Source: Verrucomicrobiota bacterium
Lineage (GTDB): Bacteria; Verrucomicrobiota; Verrucomicrobiia; Limisphaerales; JADLHS01
Length of the DNA: 64,000 nt
Direction of reading: 5' to 3'
NCBI GenBank assembly: GCA_029573725.1
Contig: JAKQDQ010000117.1
Span: 1-64,000, forward strand
Shown here: piece by piece, positions 8,158-17,795 of the stretch
How positions within the stretch are numbered: the stretch's first letter is position 1
Layout of the letters: every line of letters begins with the position of its first letter
The notes under the pieces: model-generated
What the model saw: only the letters and a program-made list of their open reading frames with translations
What the model was told of the DNA's origin: nothing
Database searches by the model: none
Position numbers and translations under genes: made by a program

Positions 8158-11100
8158 ACCTGGAACTTTATCTGACCACTCTGGGCCGCGTCTCGCTGCA
8201 AGCCGGAGTGCTGGTGGTCCTGGTGCTGGCGGTGCAATGGCTCTTCCGCAAACAACTCCCGCCCCGCTGGCGCTGTGCATTGTGGTTGCTGGTCGTCGTC
8301 CGGCTGTTGCTGCCATTTTCACCCGGCAGCGCGGCCAGCATTTTCAACCTGCTGCCTCGGTGGAAACCGATCGCTGTTGCGCCGGCCACCGCGCCGGGCT
8401 CGACCGTCCAATCTCCTTTGGTTTCTCCGCCGGTTGCCCGGCAGGATGGGGCTGGTCCGATCGTTGCGTCGCCGTCCCTGGCGCGCCCCGCTGTCGAAAC
8501 CGCAGTTACATCTCAAAATCAACCAACCTCCGCGCCGCGGATGGAAACCTCATCGCTTCCGGCATCTCCGTCGCAACCGGCGGCGCAGATTTCCTGGATG
8601 CGCTGGCTCTTTTGGATCTGGCTGTCAGGCGTCGCGGCTTTGACCGGTTACGTGCTGATCTGTTCTCTCCGGCTTGCCTGGCGGTGTCGGCGTTGGCGAC
8701 CCAACACCGACAGCGGTCTGCGCGCGTTGCTGGAGGAATGTGCGGCCCGATTGGAGGTCCGGTCCCGACTGGAAATCATTGAGAGCGCGGAAGTGTCGAG
8801 CCCGGCGCTGTTCGGCTGGTTCCGCCCGCGCCTGCTGCTGCCGGAAAATTTTGCCGCGAACTTCACACCCCAGGAACTGCGTTTCGTCTTCCTGCACGAA
8901 CTGGCGCATCTCAAACGGCGCGACCTGCCGCTCAACTGGCTCATCACGCTGCTTCAGATCGGGCATTGGTTCAATCCACTCATCTGGCTCGGCTTCGCTC
9001 GCTGGCGCACCGACCGTGAACTGGCCTGCGACGCCCTCGCGCTCGAAGCCGCCGGAGGCGATCAGAGTCGCGAGTATGGCCGCACCATCCTGCACCTGTT
9101 GGAACACTTCACCCATCGCGCCACCGCGCCGGGACTGGTCGGGATTCTCGAAGACAAGCGTCAGTTGCGCCAACGCATTCGCATGATTGCCAGCTTTCGC
9201 CCCGGCAAACGCTGGGGCGGACTTGCGCTGGCGTTGATCGTCGGACTGGCGGTGATTGGCTTGACCGACGCGCAAACTGCCAAGCCAGCGAAATCAACGG
9301 GTGGCGCGGATGGTTCCGGGAACAAGAGTCCGGCGGCGCAAGAGATGACACTCCGCACTGGGGCCGACCCGCAACCTGAGCCGCTCAAGCCAGGACTCGG
9401 GGTCCGGTCGCTTACGGTGACCGTGCTGGACCCTGACGGGAAGCCGTTGCCCGGCGCGGAGGTTTATGCGCCGCACCTCAGGAGATGGGATCAACCACAA
9501 GTCAAAGGTCTGACTGACACGAACGGCCAATTCATTCTGCGGTTTCCGGAGGCTCCCGAGTCATCCCGCCGCGAAATGAGTAACTTCGGTGTCTCGGCTT
9601 CCCACCCAAACTTTACCCAACGTGCCATGATGTGGACCTCGTCCGCGGGGGATGTCCATGCCGGGTTGCCCGAAGCGGTGACCATCAAACTCGAACGCGG
9701 CACGAGCATTGGCGGCACGGTGCGGGACCAACGCGGCGCGCCGCTCGCCGGCATCCGTGTGCTACTCTTCGGTTCCACCTACCGTGGATTCACCCTGGGC
9801 AACACGGAGCGGCTCGCGCATGAATACTCTGAATTATCCGAGCGTGATCCCCAATCCCCGGCCGCCACCACTGACGCTTCGGGACACTGGAGTTTTGATC
9901 GTTTTCCGTCCGACTTGCAAAAGGTCGAAGTCACGTTCGTCCGGCCGGATGATTCGCGAGAAGTATTTTCGACCGACGCGGACGACCCACTGAATCGTCG
10001 TCCCGTGGTGGCGCTTGCGGAACTCCAGGCGGGCATGGCCGTCACCCAACTCCGCGACGGCGTCACCGTGCGCGGACTCGTGGTGGACGAAACCGGTCAG
10101 CCGCTGTCGGGTGTCACGATCAACGAAGGTTACGGTCACGGCAACATCGTGCGGGTGGGGCAATTTACCAATGACGCCGCCGGCAAGTTCGAGCGGCCCC
10201 ATCGGGCGCCGCGCCAATGGATTTACACCGCGTCGCGCGCCGACCGCGCCACCACCTCGGTCGTCGCCCAGGTCGCACCCGGCATGGCGGAAGTGCGGAT
10301 CGTTTTGCCGCCCGCCAAACCTTGGACCGCGCGGGTCACCGACGAGTCCGGCCAGCCGCTCCGCGACGTGGAATTCCACATTGACCTCTACCGAACCCCG
10401 GCCCAAATCCTCGATTGGACCGGCAAGACCGATGAAGCCGGCCGTATCGTATGGAGCAATGCTCCGTTGCAAACCGTCACCGCCTACGCCAGTTCGCTCT
10501 CGCTGGGAGCGAACCTGAAAATCAAGCTCGCCGGTGGACAGCCGGAACAAACCATCGTTCTGAGCAAAACTGCCGCGCAAAAGATCCGTGTCCACGTCCG
10601 GGCCGTGGACGCCGGGACCCGCGCTCCGGTGAAAATCCAATCGGTGGCTGTGCGATTGGCGGGCGCGGCTCCACCCTTCAAGCCGCTGGCAACGCCGGAG
10701 CGAGGTGAATTCACCGGCGAAATTCAGCGGTCGGATTTCCAGGTTGGCATGTATCCGAGCTATCAGCTCAAGATCGAAGCCGACGGCTACGAGTCGCTCA
10801 TCACCGAATCCATTGACTTTGATTTCGGCCATCAGGATTTGGAACTCGCGCTGCACCGCACCACTGGCACCCGCGAACTCACGGTGTTCCAACCCGACGG
10901 CCAACCCGCCGCCGGGGCGCGGCTCTGGACGCGCGCCGCGCCGGACGATGGCAGCCTGTTCATCAACGCGCCCAATCGCTACTACGGCGATCGGTTGGAA
11001 AAGGAACAGGCCGATGCCGAAGGCAACCTCACACTCCCCAGCGTGCCGGCGGACGCTCCGGTCGTCATCGCGTACACCAACGGTTTCCTCGAAAGCCCCA

Positions 11101-12302
11101 TGAGTGATCTTCGCCGTTCGGGCCGGGCGCAGCTCGCTGCGTATGGCGTGGTCGAAGGTCGTTTGCTTGTTGCTGGCAAACCACGGCACGGGGTGAACAT
11201 CATGCTGACCACGCTGGCTTGGTCGCGAGAGATCGGGTACCACCTCAGTTACAACACTACGAGCGATGCGGAGGGGCGGTTTAGGTTCATGCAGGTGCCG
11301 CCAGGCACATTCAAGCTCTACCGTTGGGTACAACCCAAACACCGCGACACGTCGGGCATGCCCATCACCGAGACGTACCAGATGCCGATTGTCGTCGCTG
11401 CCGGCCAGACCAATCGTGTCGAATACTACACACCCGGTCGCGTCGTCACGGGGCAGGCGGTTCCGGCACCGGCCGATGTCGCGGTGGATTGGTTCAGGGA
11501 CATTCACACGCTCTCCCTCAGGTTGCCGATGGCGGCGACGCGCGGTCGCGTGAATCGGGAAGACTACGCCACCCTCGAGGCCTTTGCGAAAGCCAATCGG
11601 GCCTCTTATCAAGCACAGCAACAAGCGGACACTGCCCGCCGTGCCCGCACCTACGGTCTCACTTTCGAGTCCGACGGGTCGTTCCGCGTTGAGGATGTGC
11701 CCCCGGGCACGTACGAATTGCGCCTCCGCGTCACCAAGCCGGATGACAAAAACCGTCGCCATCAGTTCGGAGATGAACCGGAGCTTGGTTCGCTGGTTCG
11801 TGAAGTCGTCGTGCCCGAGGGGGATGGTCCGCTCGATCTCGGCACGCTTGCCGTGGCTTTCAAGGACGCGGCTCCGGTCAGGAGTTCGCCGCCGGTCAGT
11901 TTCCGCGCCGTAACTCTCGACGGCCAGCCGTTCACGCTCGAGAAGGTCAAGGGCCGGCATGTGCTGCTCGTCTTCTGGGCGGCGTGGTCCGAGCGCAGCC
12001 GGGAATTTTTCGCCACCCTGCAAAAGTTGCCGCCGCAATATGCTTCCGACCCACGCCTGGTTATCGTCGGGGCGAGTCTCGATGACCATCGGGATACGGC
12101 GCGGCAGATCGCGACCGCAGAGCATTTCAAGGGCACCCAAACCTGGCTCGACGCTGAAAGCCGGGCCAAATTCAGCGCGGAGTTTGACCTCACGACCCTG
12201 CCCGCCGTCTTTCTGCTCGACCCGGAAGGCCGCATGGCCGCCCGCGATCTCGAAGGCGAACGGCTTGCCACCACGCTGCACCGGGCTCTTGCCCGGAAAT
12301 AA
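8154..12302 (+). CDS. BlaR1-like M56 metallopeptidase fused to Ig-like repeats and a cysteine-less thioredoxin fold
   Basis: 1382 residues. Membrane segments lie at about 8-30, 40-55 and 150-171, then the zinc peptidase site HELAH (248-252) with Glu289 in DRELACD as third ligand, an amphipathic stretch, and a last helix at about 355-371. Residues ~400-1240 are a long exported-looking chain of carboxypeptidase-regulatory/prealbumin-like beta modules (DPDGKPLPGAEVY, DETGQPLSGVTI, DESGQPLRDVEF). Residues ~1250-1382 are a TlpA/redoxin-type fold, but the active site reads WAAWSERS: Ser1279 and Ser1282 replace the CxxC cysteines. M56 proteins linked to BlaI are sensors that cleave the repressor; the extra domains probably form the external sensing part (inference). 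Confidence 0.9.
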   Translation: MNLELYLTTLGRVSLQAGVLVVLVLAVQWLFRKQLPPRWRCALWLLVVVRLLLPFSPGSAASIFNLLPRWKPIAVAPATAPGSTVQSPLVSPPVARQDGAGPIVASPSLARPAVETAVTSQNQPTSAPRMETSSLPASPSQPAAQISWMRWLFWIWLSGVAALTGYVLICSLRLAWRCRRWRPNTDSGLRALLEECAARLEVRSRLEIIESAEVSSPALFGWFRPRLLLPENFAANFTPQELRFVFLHELAHLKRRDLPLNWLITLLQIGHWFNPLIWLGFARWRTDRELACDALALEAAGGDQSREYGRTILHLLEHFTHRATAPGLVGILEDKRQLRQRIRMIASFRPGKRWGGLALALIVGLAVIGLTDAQTAKPAKSTGGADGSGNKSPAAQEMTLRTGADPQPEPLKPGLGVRSLTVTVLDPDGKPLPGAEVYAPHLRRWDQPQVKGLTDTNGQFILRFPEAPESSRREMSNFGVSASHPNFTQRAMMWTSSAGDVHAGLPEAVTIKLERGTSIGGTVRDQRGAPLAGIRVLLFGSTYRGFTLGNTERLAHEYSELSERDPQSPAATTDASGHWSFDRFPSDLQKVEVTFVRPDDSREVFSTDADDPLNRRPVVALAELQAGMAVTQLRDGVTVRGLVVDETGQPLSGVTINEGYGHGNIVRVGQFTNDAAGKFERPHRAPRQWIYTASRADRATTSVVAQVAPGMAEVRIVLPPAKPWTARVTDESGQPLRDVEFHIDLYRTPAQILDWTGKTDEAGRIVWSNAPLQTVTAYASSLSLGANLKIKLAGGQPEQTIVLSKTAAQKIRVHVRAVDAGTRAPVKIQSVAVRLAGAAPPFKPLATPERGEFTGEIQRSDFQVGMYPSYQLKIEADGYESLITESIDFDFGHQDLELALHRTTGTRELTVFQPDGQPAAGARLWTRAAPDDGSLFINAPNRYYGDRLEKEQADAEGNLTLPSVPADAPVVIAYTNGFLESPMSDLRRSGRAQLAAYGVVEGRLLVAGKPRHGVNIMLTTLAWSREIGYHLSYNTTSDAEGRFRFMQVPPGTFKLYRWVQPKHRDTSGMPITETYQMPIVVAAGQTNRVEYYTPGRVVTGQAVPAPADVAVDWFRDIHTLSLRLPMAATRGRVNREDYATLEAFAKANRASYQAQQQADTARRARTYGLTFESDGSFRVEDVPPGTYELRLRVTKPDDKNRRHQFGDEPELGSLVREVVVPEGDGPLDLGTLAVAFKDAAPVRSSPPVSFRAVTLDGQPFTLEKVKGRHVLLVFWAAWSERSREFFATLQKLPPQYASDPRLVIVGASLDDHRDTARQIATAEHFKGTQTWLDAESRAKFSAEFDLTTLPAVFLLDPEGRMAARDLEGERLATTLHRALARK

Positions 12303-12322
12303 ACCACCCCCCCGTCATCATT

Positions 12323-13657
12323 ATGAAACCAATCCTCTCCTGCCTTCTCTGCGCCACCGCTCTCGCGTTCAGTTCGCGCTTCGCTCCTGCCGACACGGCC
12401 CGACCGGATCTTCGCGGTCGCGTCCTGTTTGAAAACGCCACGCCCGTCACCAACGCCACGGTCTTCATCTACACCGCCGGCCCCCGGACCGGCTCGGCAG
12501 TCGTTTGCCCCTCGTGCTACCCCGATTGCGGCAAGAGCGCCCGGACCGGGGCGCAGGGCGAGTTCACCATAGCGGCATTGGATCCCGGCCTCCTCTTTCG
12601 TTTGCTCGTCGTTGCCCCTGGTTGTGAATCCAAGTTCATGAGCAAGACGGACCCCGCCTCGGGCGAAATGAAAATCACCCTCGCGCACCTGAGTGCGGCG
12701 AAACTTGAATCTCCGACGCGCATCACCGGCATGGTGATGGACGCAGCGGGCAAGGCGCTTGCGGGAGCCACCGTCAGCCCCGAAGGAGTCAGCTACGGCA
12801 CTGGCAGTTCGTGGGGTGGCACGGATCGGTTCGTGGACCCGCTGGCGGTGACCGATGAGCACGGCCAGTTCTGGCTTTATTGCACCAACGGTGTTGACCG
12901 CGTGCATGCGACCGTTGAAGGCCGCGGGGTCGCCAAGCGCTGGGTGGACCTCACCCCCGGTGGAGATCATCTGGTGCGGATGCAGGAAGGTGTCACCGTC
13001 ACCGGGAAGATTTTCCGCCACGGCCAGCCCGTCAAAGACGTCGTCATGGGGCTGGTCACCAAGGAACGTCAGTACGGCGCATTTCTGCGCGGCGATGAAC
13101 TCGCCACCGACAAGGACGGTTTCTTTCTCCTGCCGAATGTTCCACCCGGACTGGAATTTGTCCTCTATGCCAAGATGGATTCCCTCGCGGGTGGCGCCGT
13201 GCCCATGAAGTTTTTTACCACCGGCGCCACCGGGAGCACGCTCAAGCTCGGCAAGCTTGAAGTCCAACCCGCCTACCGCGTCGCGGGGCGCGTGGTGCTG
13301 TCCGACGGCAAATCCGTTCCCGCGCAGACCCGGTTGTTCCTCGGACGCGAAGTCGCCTGGGATCACACCGAAGCCGTGCTCGATGCCGAGGGCCGGTTTG
13401 AATTTCGCGGTGTGCCGGCCGAATCCGTCGGCCTGAACGTGCGGGTGCCCGGCTACAAATTGTCCAAACGCAACCTCAGCCTCGACTGGCTCAACGGGGG
13501 GCTCGTTGGGCGGGTGGAGGGCGACATTCCTGACCTGGTGTTGTTGATGGAACCCGGCGTCTGGCGTTTCAACGGCGACGAAGGCGATGCGCCCAATGGC
13601 GACAGCCAGCCACGCGACAAGCCGCTACGGGGAATTCCGTCGCTGGTGCAGCGCTGA
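12323..13657 (+). CDS. Secreted carboxypeptidase-regulatory-like domain protein
   Basis: 444 residues with an N-terminal signal peptide (MKPILSCLLCATALAFSS, cleavage near residue 25). The mature part has repeated Ig/prealbumin-like modules resembling the middle of the preceding M56 protein: ENATPVTNATVFI, DAAGKALAGATVSP, HGQPVKDVVMGL. Four cysteines occur near residues 60-72 and 93. It begins 21 bp after the M56 stop on the same strand, so it is probably the third gene of the blaI operon and arose by duplication of those modules. No catalytic motif; role unknown. Confidence 0.8.
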   Translation: MKPILSCLLCATALAFSSRFAPADTARPDLRGRVLFENATPVTNATVFIYTAGPRTGSAVVCPSCYPDCGKSARTGAQGEFTIAALDPGLLFRLLVVAPGCESKFMSKTDPASGEMKITLAHLSAAKLESPTRITGMVMDAAGKALAGATVSPEGVSYGTGSSWGGTDRFVDPLAVTDEHGQFWLYCTNGVDRVHATVEGRGVAKRWVDLTPGGDHLVRMQEGVTVTGKIFRHGQPVKDVVMGLVTKERQYGAFLRGDELATDKDGFFLLPNVPPGLEFVLYAKMDSLAGGAVPMKFFTTGATGSTLKLGKLEVQPAYRVAGRVVLSDGKSVPAQTRLFLGREVAWDHTEAVLDAEGRFEFRGVPAESVGLNVRVPGYKLSKRNLSLDWLNGGLVGRVEGDIPDLVLLMEPGVWRFNGDEGDAPNGDSQPRDKPLRGIPSLVQR

Positions 13658-13872
13658 AAATTTGCAGTGACAAAGCGGACATGACAAAGCGGAGCGGGCG
13701 GGACGCATGGTTGCACATGGACACGGGTTTGTTATCTTCCAGCCGCGCCGTTCTCGCCAGCGGTGATGGGGCGAGTGCGGAAATACCGGGACTATTGACG
13801 TTCATGGCTTCACAACCCACGGAAGCACTCTTGTTTGATCTGAACTAAACGCAACCAACTGAACATCCAGTC

Positions 13873-14490
13873 ATGACAAAACTCCTCGTCCTCTACTACT
13901 CCATGTACGGCCACATTGAAACCATGGCCAACGCCATCGCCGCCGGTGCCCGCGAAGCCGCCGGCGTCCAAGTCACCTTGAAGCGGGTGCCGGAAACCAT
14001 TGCAACTGAACGCGCGCAGGAATTGGGGGTGAAGCTCGATCAAATCGCCCCCGTGGCCGATCCCAAGGAGCTGGGGAATTACGACGCCATTCTCTTCGGC
14101 ACCCCCACACGCTTCGGCAACATGGCCGCGCAGATGCGGAATTTTCTCGATCAGACCGGCAGCTTGTGGGTCAAGGGGGGTCTGGTGGGAAAAGTGGGCA
14201 GTGTGTTCACCAGCACCGGCACGGGCGGCGGCAACGAAAGCACCATCATGAGCTTTGTGAACACCCTCATGCACCATGGCATGATCTACGTCGGGCTGCC
14301 GTACTCCTGTCCGGAATTGACCGATCTCAGCGAGATCCGCGGCGGCTCCCCCTGGGGTGCGGGGACGCTTGCCGGCGCGGACGGCACCCGGCAGCCCAGC
14401 GCGAAAGAACTCGCCATGGCACGGTTTCAAGGCCGGCACGTCGCCACCATTACCGCAAGACTGTGTTCGTATCCTGAAGAAAAACGGTAG
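13873..14490 (+). CDS. wrbA: NAD(P)H:quinone oxidoreductase, WrbA type
   Basis: 205 residues, the usual WrbA length. Flavodoxin fold with the FMN phosphate loop [12 protein letters not shown] (residues 8-19), the WrbA-type segment [20 protein letters not shown] (about 75-94), and the later [14 protein letters not shown] and GLPYS loops. It catalyses two-electron reduction of quinones with NAD(P)H, which avoids semiquinone radicals. It stands alone; neighbours on both sides are more than 200 bp away or on the other strand. Confidence 0.95.
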   Translation: MTKLLVLYYSMYGHIETMANAIAAGAREAAGVQVTLKRVPETIATERAQELGVKLDQIAPVADPKELGNYDAILFGTPTRFGNMAAQMRNFLDQTGSLWVKGGLVGKVGSVFTSTGTGGGNESTIMSFVNTLMHHGMIYVGLPYSCPELTDLSEIRGGSPWGAGTLAGADGTRQPSAKELAMARFQGRHVATITARLCSYPEEKR

Positions 14491-14857
14491 GGCTGTGGAT
14501 ACCGCGTTCCTGCAGAGCGGTCGCATGGATGCGGAGCGTGATGCCTGGGATGGCCGAGGTGCAACGCACCGCGAGCGATTCGCAACGTCTGTCTGTCGGG
14601 ACTTTCGTGGAAGTTGATTACCAGGAGAGAGCGCGGGGTGGAATTGGTCGTGGTGGGGTTGTGCGCCAGCCTCAAGGTCTTGCCGCCTTTGCGCAAAAGC
14701 GGTTTGCGTACCGTTCGCACGCCGGGGTTGGAGGGCCATCGTTGGGACACGCCCACGCAATGTTTCTGTGGGTGCGAAGCACTTGATCGAATGCGAGTCA
14801 TCAGGCGCTTACGACACTGCCGGCCCGCCGCCATCCCTCGCTTCACCCCATTCCCCT
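14491..14857. other. Intergenic region, nothing recognised
   Basis: The 367 bp between convergent wrbA and the end of the respiratory operon contain short open frames without domains. No strong hairpin with T-run was found, although some 3'-end signal is expected here. Confidence 0.5.
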
Positions 14858-15487
14858 TTAGGGGGCCTTCATCAAATCTTCCGCCGTAAAGTAGCCGGAA
14901 TGATCCTTGATGCCAGCGCGGACGGCTTCCGCATGATCGGGTTTCACCACGCCCGGCAGCTCACCAAAATGGCGGCGCACGTAGGAGGCAATCGCCGCAA
15001 TCTTCGCTGATTTTTCCTTTTCGTCGCCCGGCAACGAGTCGCCCACGGCCAACATTGTGCCAGTATTGTAAACCTTGCCATTCACCGTGATCGGACCGGT
15101 CAACCCCCTGGAAATGAGCATGATCATCCGGTCGGGCGCCTCATGGTGAACCCATTCCGAATCAATCAACGGCGGGCAACCGTTGGCCGGGTTGCCCACG
15201 CCGGTTTCCATGTGACAAACCGCGCAATTCTCGCTGTACAGCTTTTTGCCGAAGGCGACGAAATTAGCATCCGGGTCACTGTTGGGCTGATACCGCGCCA
15301 GATCCGGCACCGAGCGATAGGGCGCATAAACCCGGGCATCGAACCAACCGCCGTACAGATCGAAATACCACGCGCCGAAAAACAACAGGACAAACAGCAA
15401 GGCCATCAGCCACACCGGAATGGCGGTCATGGTCACGGTGGGCTCGATTTCGCCCGTCCCGGTCGGTTGGGAAGTTTCAGTCTTCAT
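14858..15487 (-). CDS. Membrane-anchored monoheme cytochrome c
   Basis: 209 residues. One N-terminal membrane helix (about 23-45), preceded by a cytoplasmic tail, then a periplasmic cytochrome c domain with heme site CAVCH near residue 90 (FGKKLYSENCAVCHMETG) and a later MLAVGD stretch that could supply the axial Met. By position and size it resembles a one-heme CcoP or cytochrome c partner. It is the last gene of the ACIII operon and overlaps the CcoO-like gene by 4 bp (ATGA). Likely a carrier between ACIII and a terminal oxidase (inference). Confidence 0.88.
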   Translation of the reverse strand: MKTETSQPTGTGEIEPTVTMTAIPVWLMALLFVLLFFGAWYFDLYGGWFDARVYAPYRSVPDLARYQPNSDPDANFVAFGKKLYSENCAVCHMETGVGNPANGCPPLIDSEWVHHEAPDRMIMLISRGLTGPITVNGKVYNTGTMLAVGDSLPGDEKEKSAKIAAIASYVRRHFGELPGVVKPDHAEAVRAGIKDHSGYFTAEDLMKAP

Positions 15488-16356
15488 TTCGTGGCCACCG
15501 CAACGCCATTGGTCGCCGGCGCGGGGGGCGGAGTTACTGGCGATTCATACAACGGCGCATCCGCGCGCAGGCTCAGGAGATACGCCACCAACGCCTGCGC
15601 CTCCTCGGTGGGGACCACTTCGTGCCCGTCCGGCGGCGCGAATGTTCCCGACAGCGGCAACGCGTCAGGCGCCGGGGTTTTTCCGATTTTCCGTTCCACA
15701 AACAGAAAAGGGTAACCGGGCATGGTCGAATCCGGCACCACCGTTTTCGGCGCATACAAATGCAACAATTGCCATTCTGCACTCGCGCGCGTCGCGCCCG
15801 CGTCCGTCAGGTCCGGCCCGAAGCGACGGATGCCCGGCTGCACCACGGGATCGTAGAGATAATCCTGCGCCACGCTCCGGCGGCGTCCCCAACGCCGGCG
15901 GATGTCCGGACCGTCCGGCAAAATGGCAACCGTGGCTTCGCCGCCGGCTTCCGCAATCGCCGTGACCGCGTCATCCGCCAGCGCCGTATCCGCCACCTGC
16001 CCCAGCACCTGCGGCACGCTGGCCAAGGAGGCAGTTGCCGCCAGATGCGGAGCGGCTTTTTGAATGGCGCTGAGGACATTGGCGGCATTCGTTCCGACAC
16101 TCGTCAGCGTGACTTCCACCGTCGTGCCCTGCTGCCCGATTTGGCGGCTGTGGCAATAGACGCAACCGAGCGAGCGATAAACCTCCGCGCCCTGCCTCGC
16201 CTGTCCCGAACGCGCCACGGGATAAGCGTCTCCGGCAGGCACCGTCTTGGCCGCCTCCAGACGCCCCAGTTGCAATTGCGGCACCAGCACGAAGCCGGTC
16301 CAGGAAAAGGCCAGCGCGACAAACGCCGTGAGGAACACCAGGCTGCCGGATTTCAC
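15484..16356 (-). CDS. CcoO-like membrane-anchored cytochrome c
   Basis: 290 residues from a GTG start at 16356, which overlaps the stop of the CcoN-like gene (GTGA) and follows a good GGAGGTGA ribosome-binding sequence. One N-terminal helix (about 5-25), then heme site CVYCH in YRSLGCVYCHSRQIG, as in CcoO of cbb3 oxidases. A loop with MPGYPFLFVERKIG matches the family's conserved MPxYP Met-ligand region. A long insert of about 100 residues between heme site and Met loop contains Ala-rich sequence. The frame stays open far upstream of 16356, but there it is antisense-like shadow of the CcoN gene. Confidence 0.88.
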   Translation of the reverse strand: MKSGSLVFLTAFVALAFSWTGFVLVPQLQLGRLEAAKTVPAGDAYPVARSGQARQGAEVYRSLGCVYCHSRQIGQQGTTVEVTLTSVGTNAANVLSAIQKAAPHLAATASLASVPQVLGQVADTALADDAVTAIAEAGGEATVAILPDGPDIRRRWGRRRSVAQDYLYDPVVQPGIRRFGPDLTDAGATRASAEWQLLHLYAPKTVVPDSTMPGYPFLFVERKIGKTPAPDALPLSGTFAPPDGHEVVPTEEAQALVAYLLSLRADAPLYESPVTPPPAPATNGVAVATK

Positions 16357-17777
16357 GACTTCACCTCCACGGGTTGCCAGGCCAGCGCATCGGTCATTTC
16401 CCGCTTCAGCAGGGCGCGGTAATGGCTCAAAATCAGCCAGCCAACATTGGCCAAATACACCAGCGCTCCCAGCGCAATCAACGTCTCGCCCAGCGTGCTG
16501 ATCCGCACCCACAGCACGGCGGCGCGGGCGGTTTCCTGAAAGGGCACGGCGGCATCCGCCAGCCGTAATCCCTGCCGCACCCCGCCCGCCAGCAGTGGCA
16601 ACGCCAGCAACAAACTTCCCGGCATCGCAAGCCAGAAATGCGCGCGGACGCGGCGCGGACTGATCTCCCGGCCCGAAATGCGCGGCAGAATGTGATACAC
16701 TGCGGCAAACAGGGTCATCGCAAAGAAACCGTAAAGTCGCAACAGCACCTGCCCCTCCGTGAACCAGGTGAACTCCGTCACGCGCGCCATCACCGGACAG
16801 GCCGCCACCGCGGCGAGCAGCGTGGCCAGGATCAACATGAACGCCCCAAACTTGGCAAAACAAAGTACGCCGCCGAAGCAGGGCGGCTGGTCGCCGCCCC
16901 CGCTGGTTTTCACCACCAGGATCCCCAGGGCCAGCGCGGGCACAACCATTAACGCCGCGGCGGTGCTGCTGAAGATGCCCATCCAGGCCGGCAACGGCGC
17001 CTGCACCGGCATCCCCGTCCATGAACCGAACAGGGCCACGGTTACAAAAATGAACAGCGCCAGATAATAGCTGTGCAGCGGTTTGCCGCTGAGTTTCGGC
17101 AGCACATAAAACGTCACGGCCAGACCCGCCAGCGGCAGCCAGACGTTCAGCAGATTGCCCGCAAACCACCAGGCCACCGCCGCCTGCACCACGCCGCGCA
17201 CCGGATGCATTTGCAATAAGAACACCGCCGTGGAGAAAATCCAGATGAACCAGAAGACCGCCGCCAGGACAAACCATTGCGACGGATAAAGCCGGGGTTC
17301 CGCGCGCCAGGAAAAGGTCATGAACAGCCACACCGTCATGAGCATGAAGGCCAGAAATAAAATGACGGCGGCGTAACGCGGCAGTTCCAGCCACTCGAAG
17401 CCCGAACTGTCCCCGGTGACAATGCCCAGCAATCCCACCAGCACCCCGACATGCCATAATTTGGCGCCCACAGTAATCAAGGCCGGATTCATCGCCTTAA
17501 TCCGGCCCAGGCGCGCCAACAGCCACAACCCCGCACCCAGGGCGGTGGGAACGCCGAACCCATAGATGAACAAATGCGCCCAGGCCGGATAGGCCCGGCC
17601 AAAGGTAAGCACCGAACAACCCGCCAACAATGCCGGATTATGAAAGGTCATCGCCGCCGCCAGGCCGAACGCCGAGCTCAGTGCCAGCCAGCCGGCGGCA
17701 CCGCCGAACAGGGCAAACAAGGGCGAGCGGCACGACCGGTCAATCGGGCCGGGCGATGGAAGGGTAGTCGCGGTCAT
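16353..17777 (-). CDS. CcoN-like membrane protein lacking all heme and copper ligands
   Basis: 474 residues, about 12 membrane helices, alignable along its length with cbb3 oxidase subunit I: WWFAGN (203-208), YVLPKLSGKPLHSYYLALF (224-242), YHILPRISGREIS (361-373), VRAHFWLAMPG (377-387). Every catalytic ligand of CcoN is replaced. The low-spin heme His is Trp66, the CuB His of WWYGHN is Gly207, the CuB His pair of GPHHLHY is gone (GSWTGM at 251-256), and the heme His pair of GHVH reads GQVL (Gln343, Leu345). It cannot bind the heme b/b3-CuB centre in the known way. Intact frame, coupled start and stop, and conserved fold indicate a retained protein, probably a structural partner of ACIII or of the CcoO-like cytochrome (inference). 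Confidence 0.88.
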   Translation of the reverse strand: MTATTLPSPGPIDRSCRSPLFALFGGAAGWLALSSAFGLAAAMTFHNPALLAGCSVLTFGRAYPAWAHLFIYGFGVPTALGAGLWLLARLGRIKAMNPALITVGAKLWHVGVLVGLLGIVTGDSSGFEWLELPRYAAVILFLAFMLMTVWLFMTFSWRAEPRLYPSQWFVLAAVFWFIWIFSTAVFLLQMHPVRGVVQAAVAWWFAGNLLNVWLPLAGLAVTFYVLPKLSGKPLHSYYLALFIFVTVALFGSWTGMPVQAPLPAWMGIFSSTAAALMVVPALALGILVVKTSGGGDQPPCFGGVLCFAKFGAFMLILATLLAAVAACPVMARVTEFTWFTEGQVLLRLYGFFAMTLFAAVYHILPRISGREISPRRVRAHFWLAMPGSLLLALPLLAGGVRQGLRLADAAVPFQETARAAVLWVRISTLGETLIALGALVYLANVGWLILSHYRALLKREMTDALAWQPVEVKS

Positions 17778-17795
17778 CGAGACAGGAACCGGGAG

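Noticed and set aside
9834-12281. Open frame of 815 codons on the minus strand, antisense to the M56 gene
   Set aside because: It is a by-product of high GC and codon bias in the plus-strand gene; it has no domain, and the sense strand carries clear modules throughout.
16357-17457. Upstream extension of the CcoO-like frame into a 657-codon frame
   Set aside because: The extra part overlaps the CcoN-like gene in another frame and has no similarity; the GTG at 16356 with its ribosome-binding site is the natural start.
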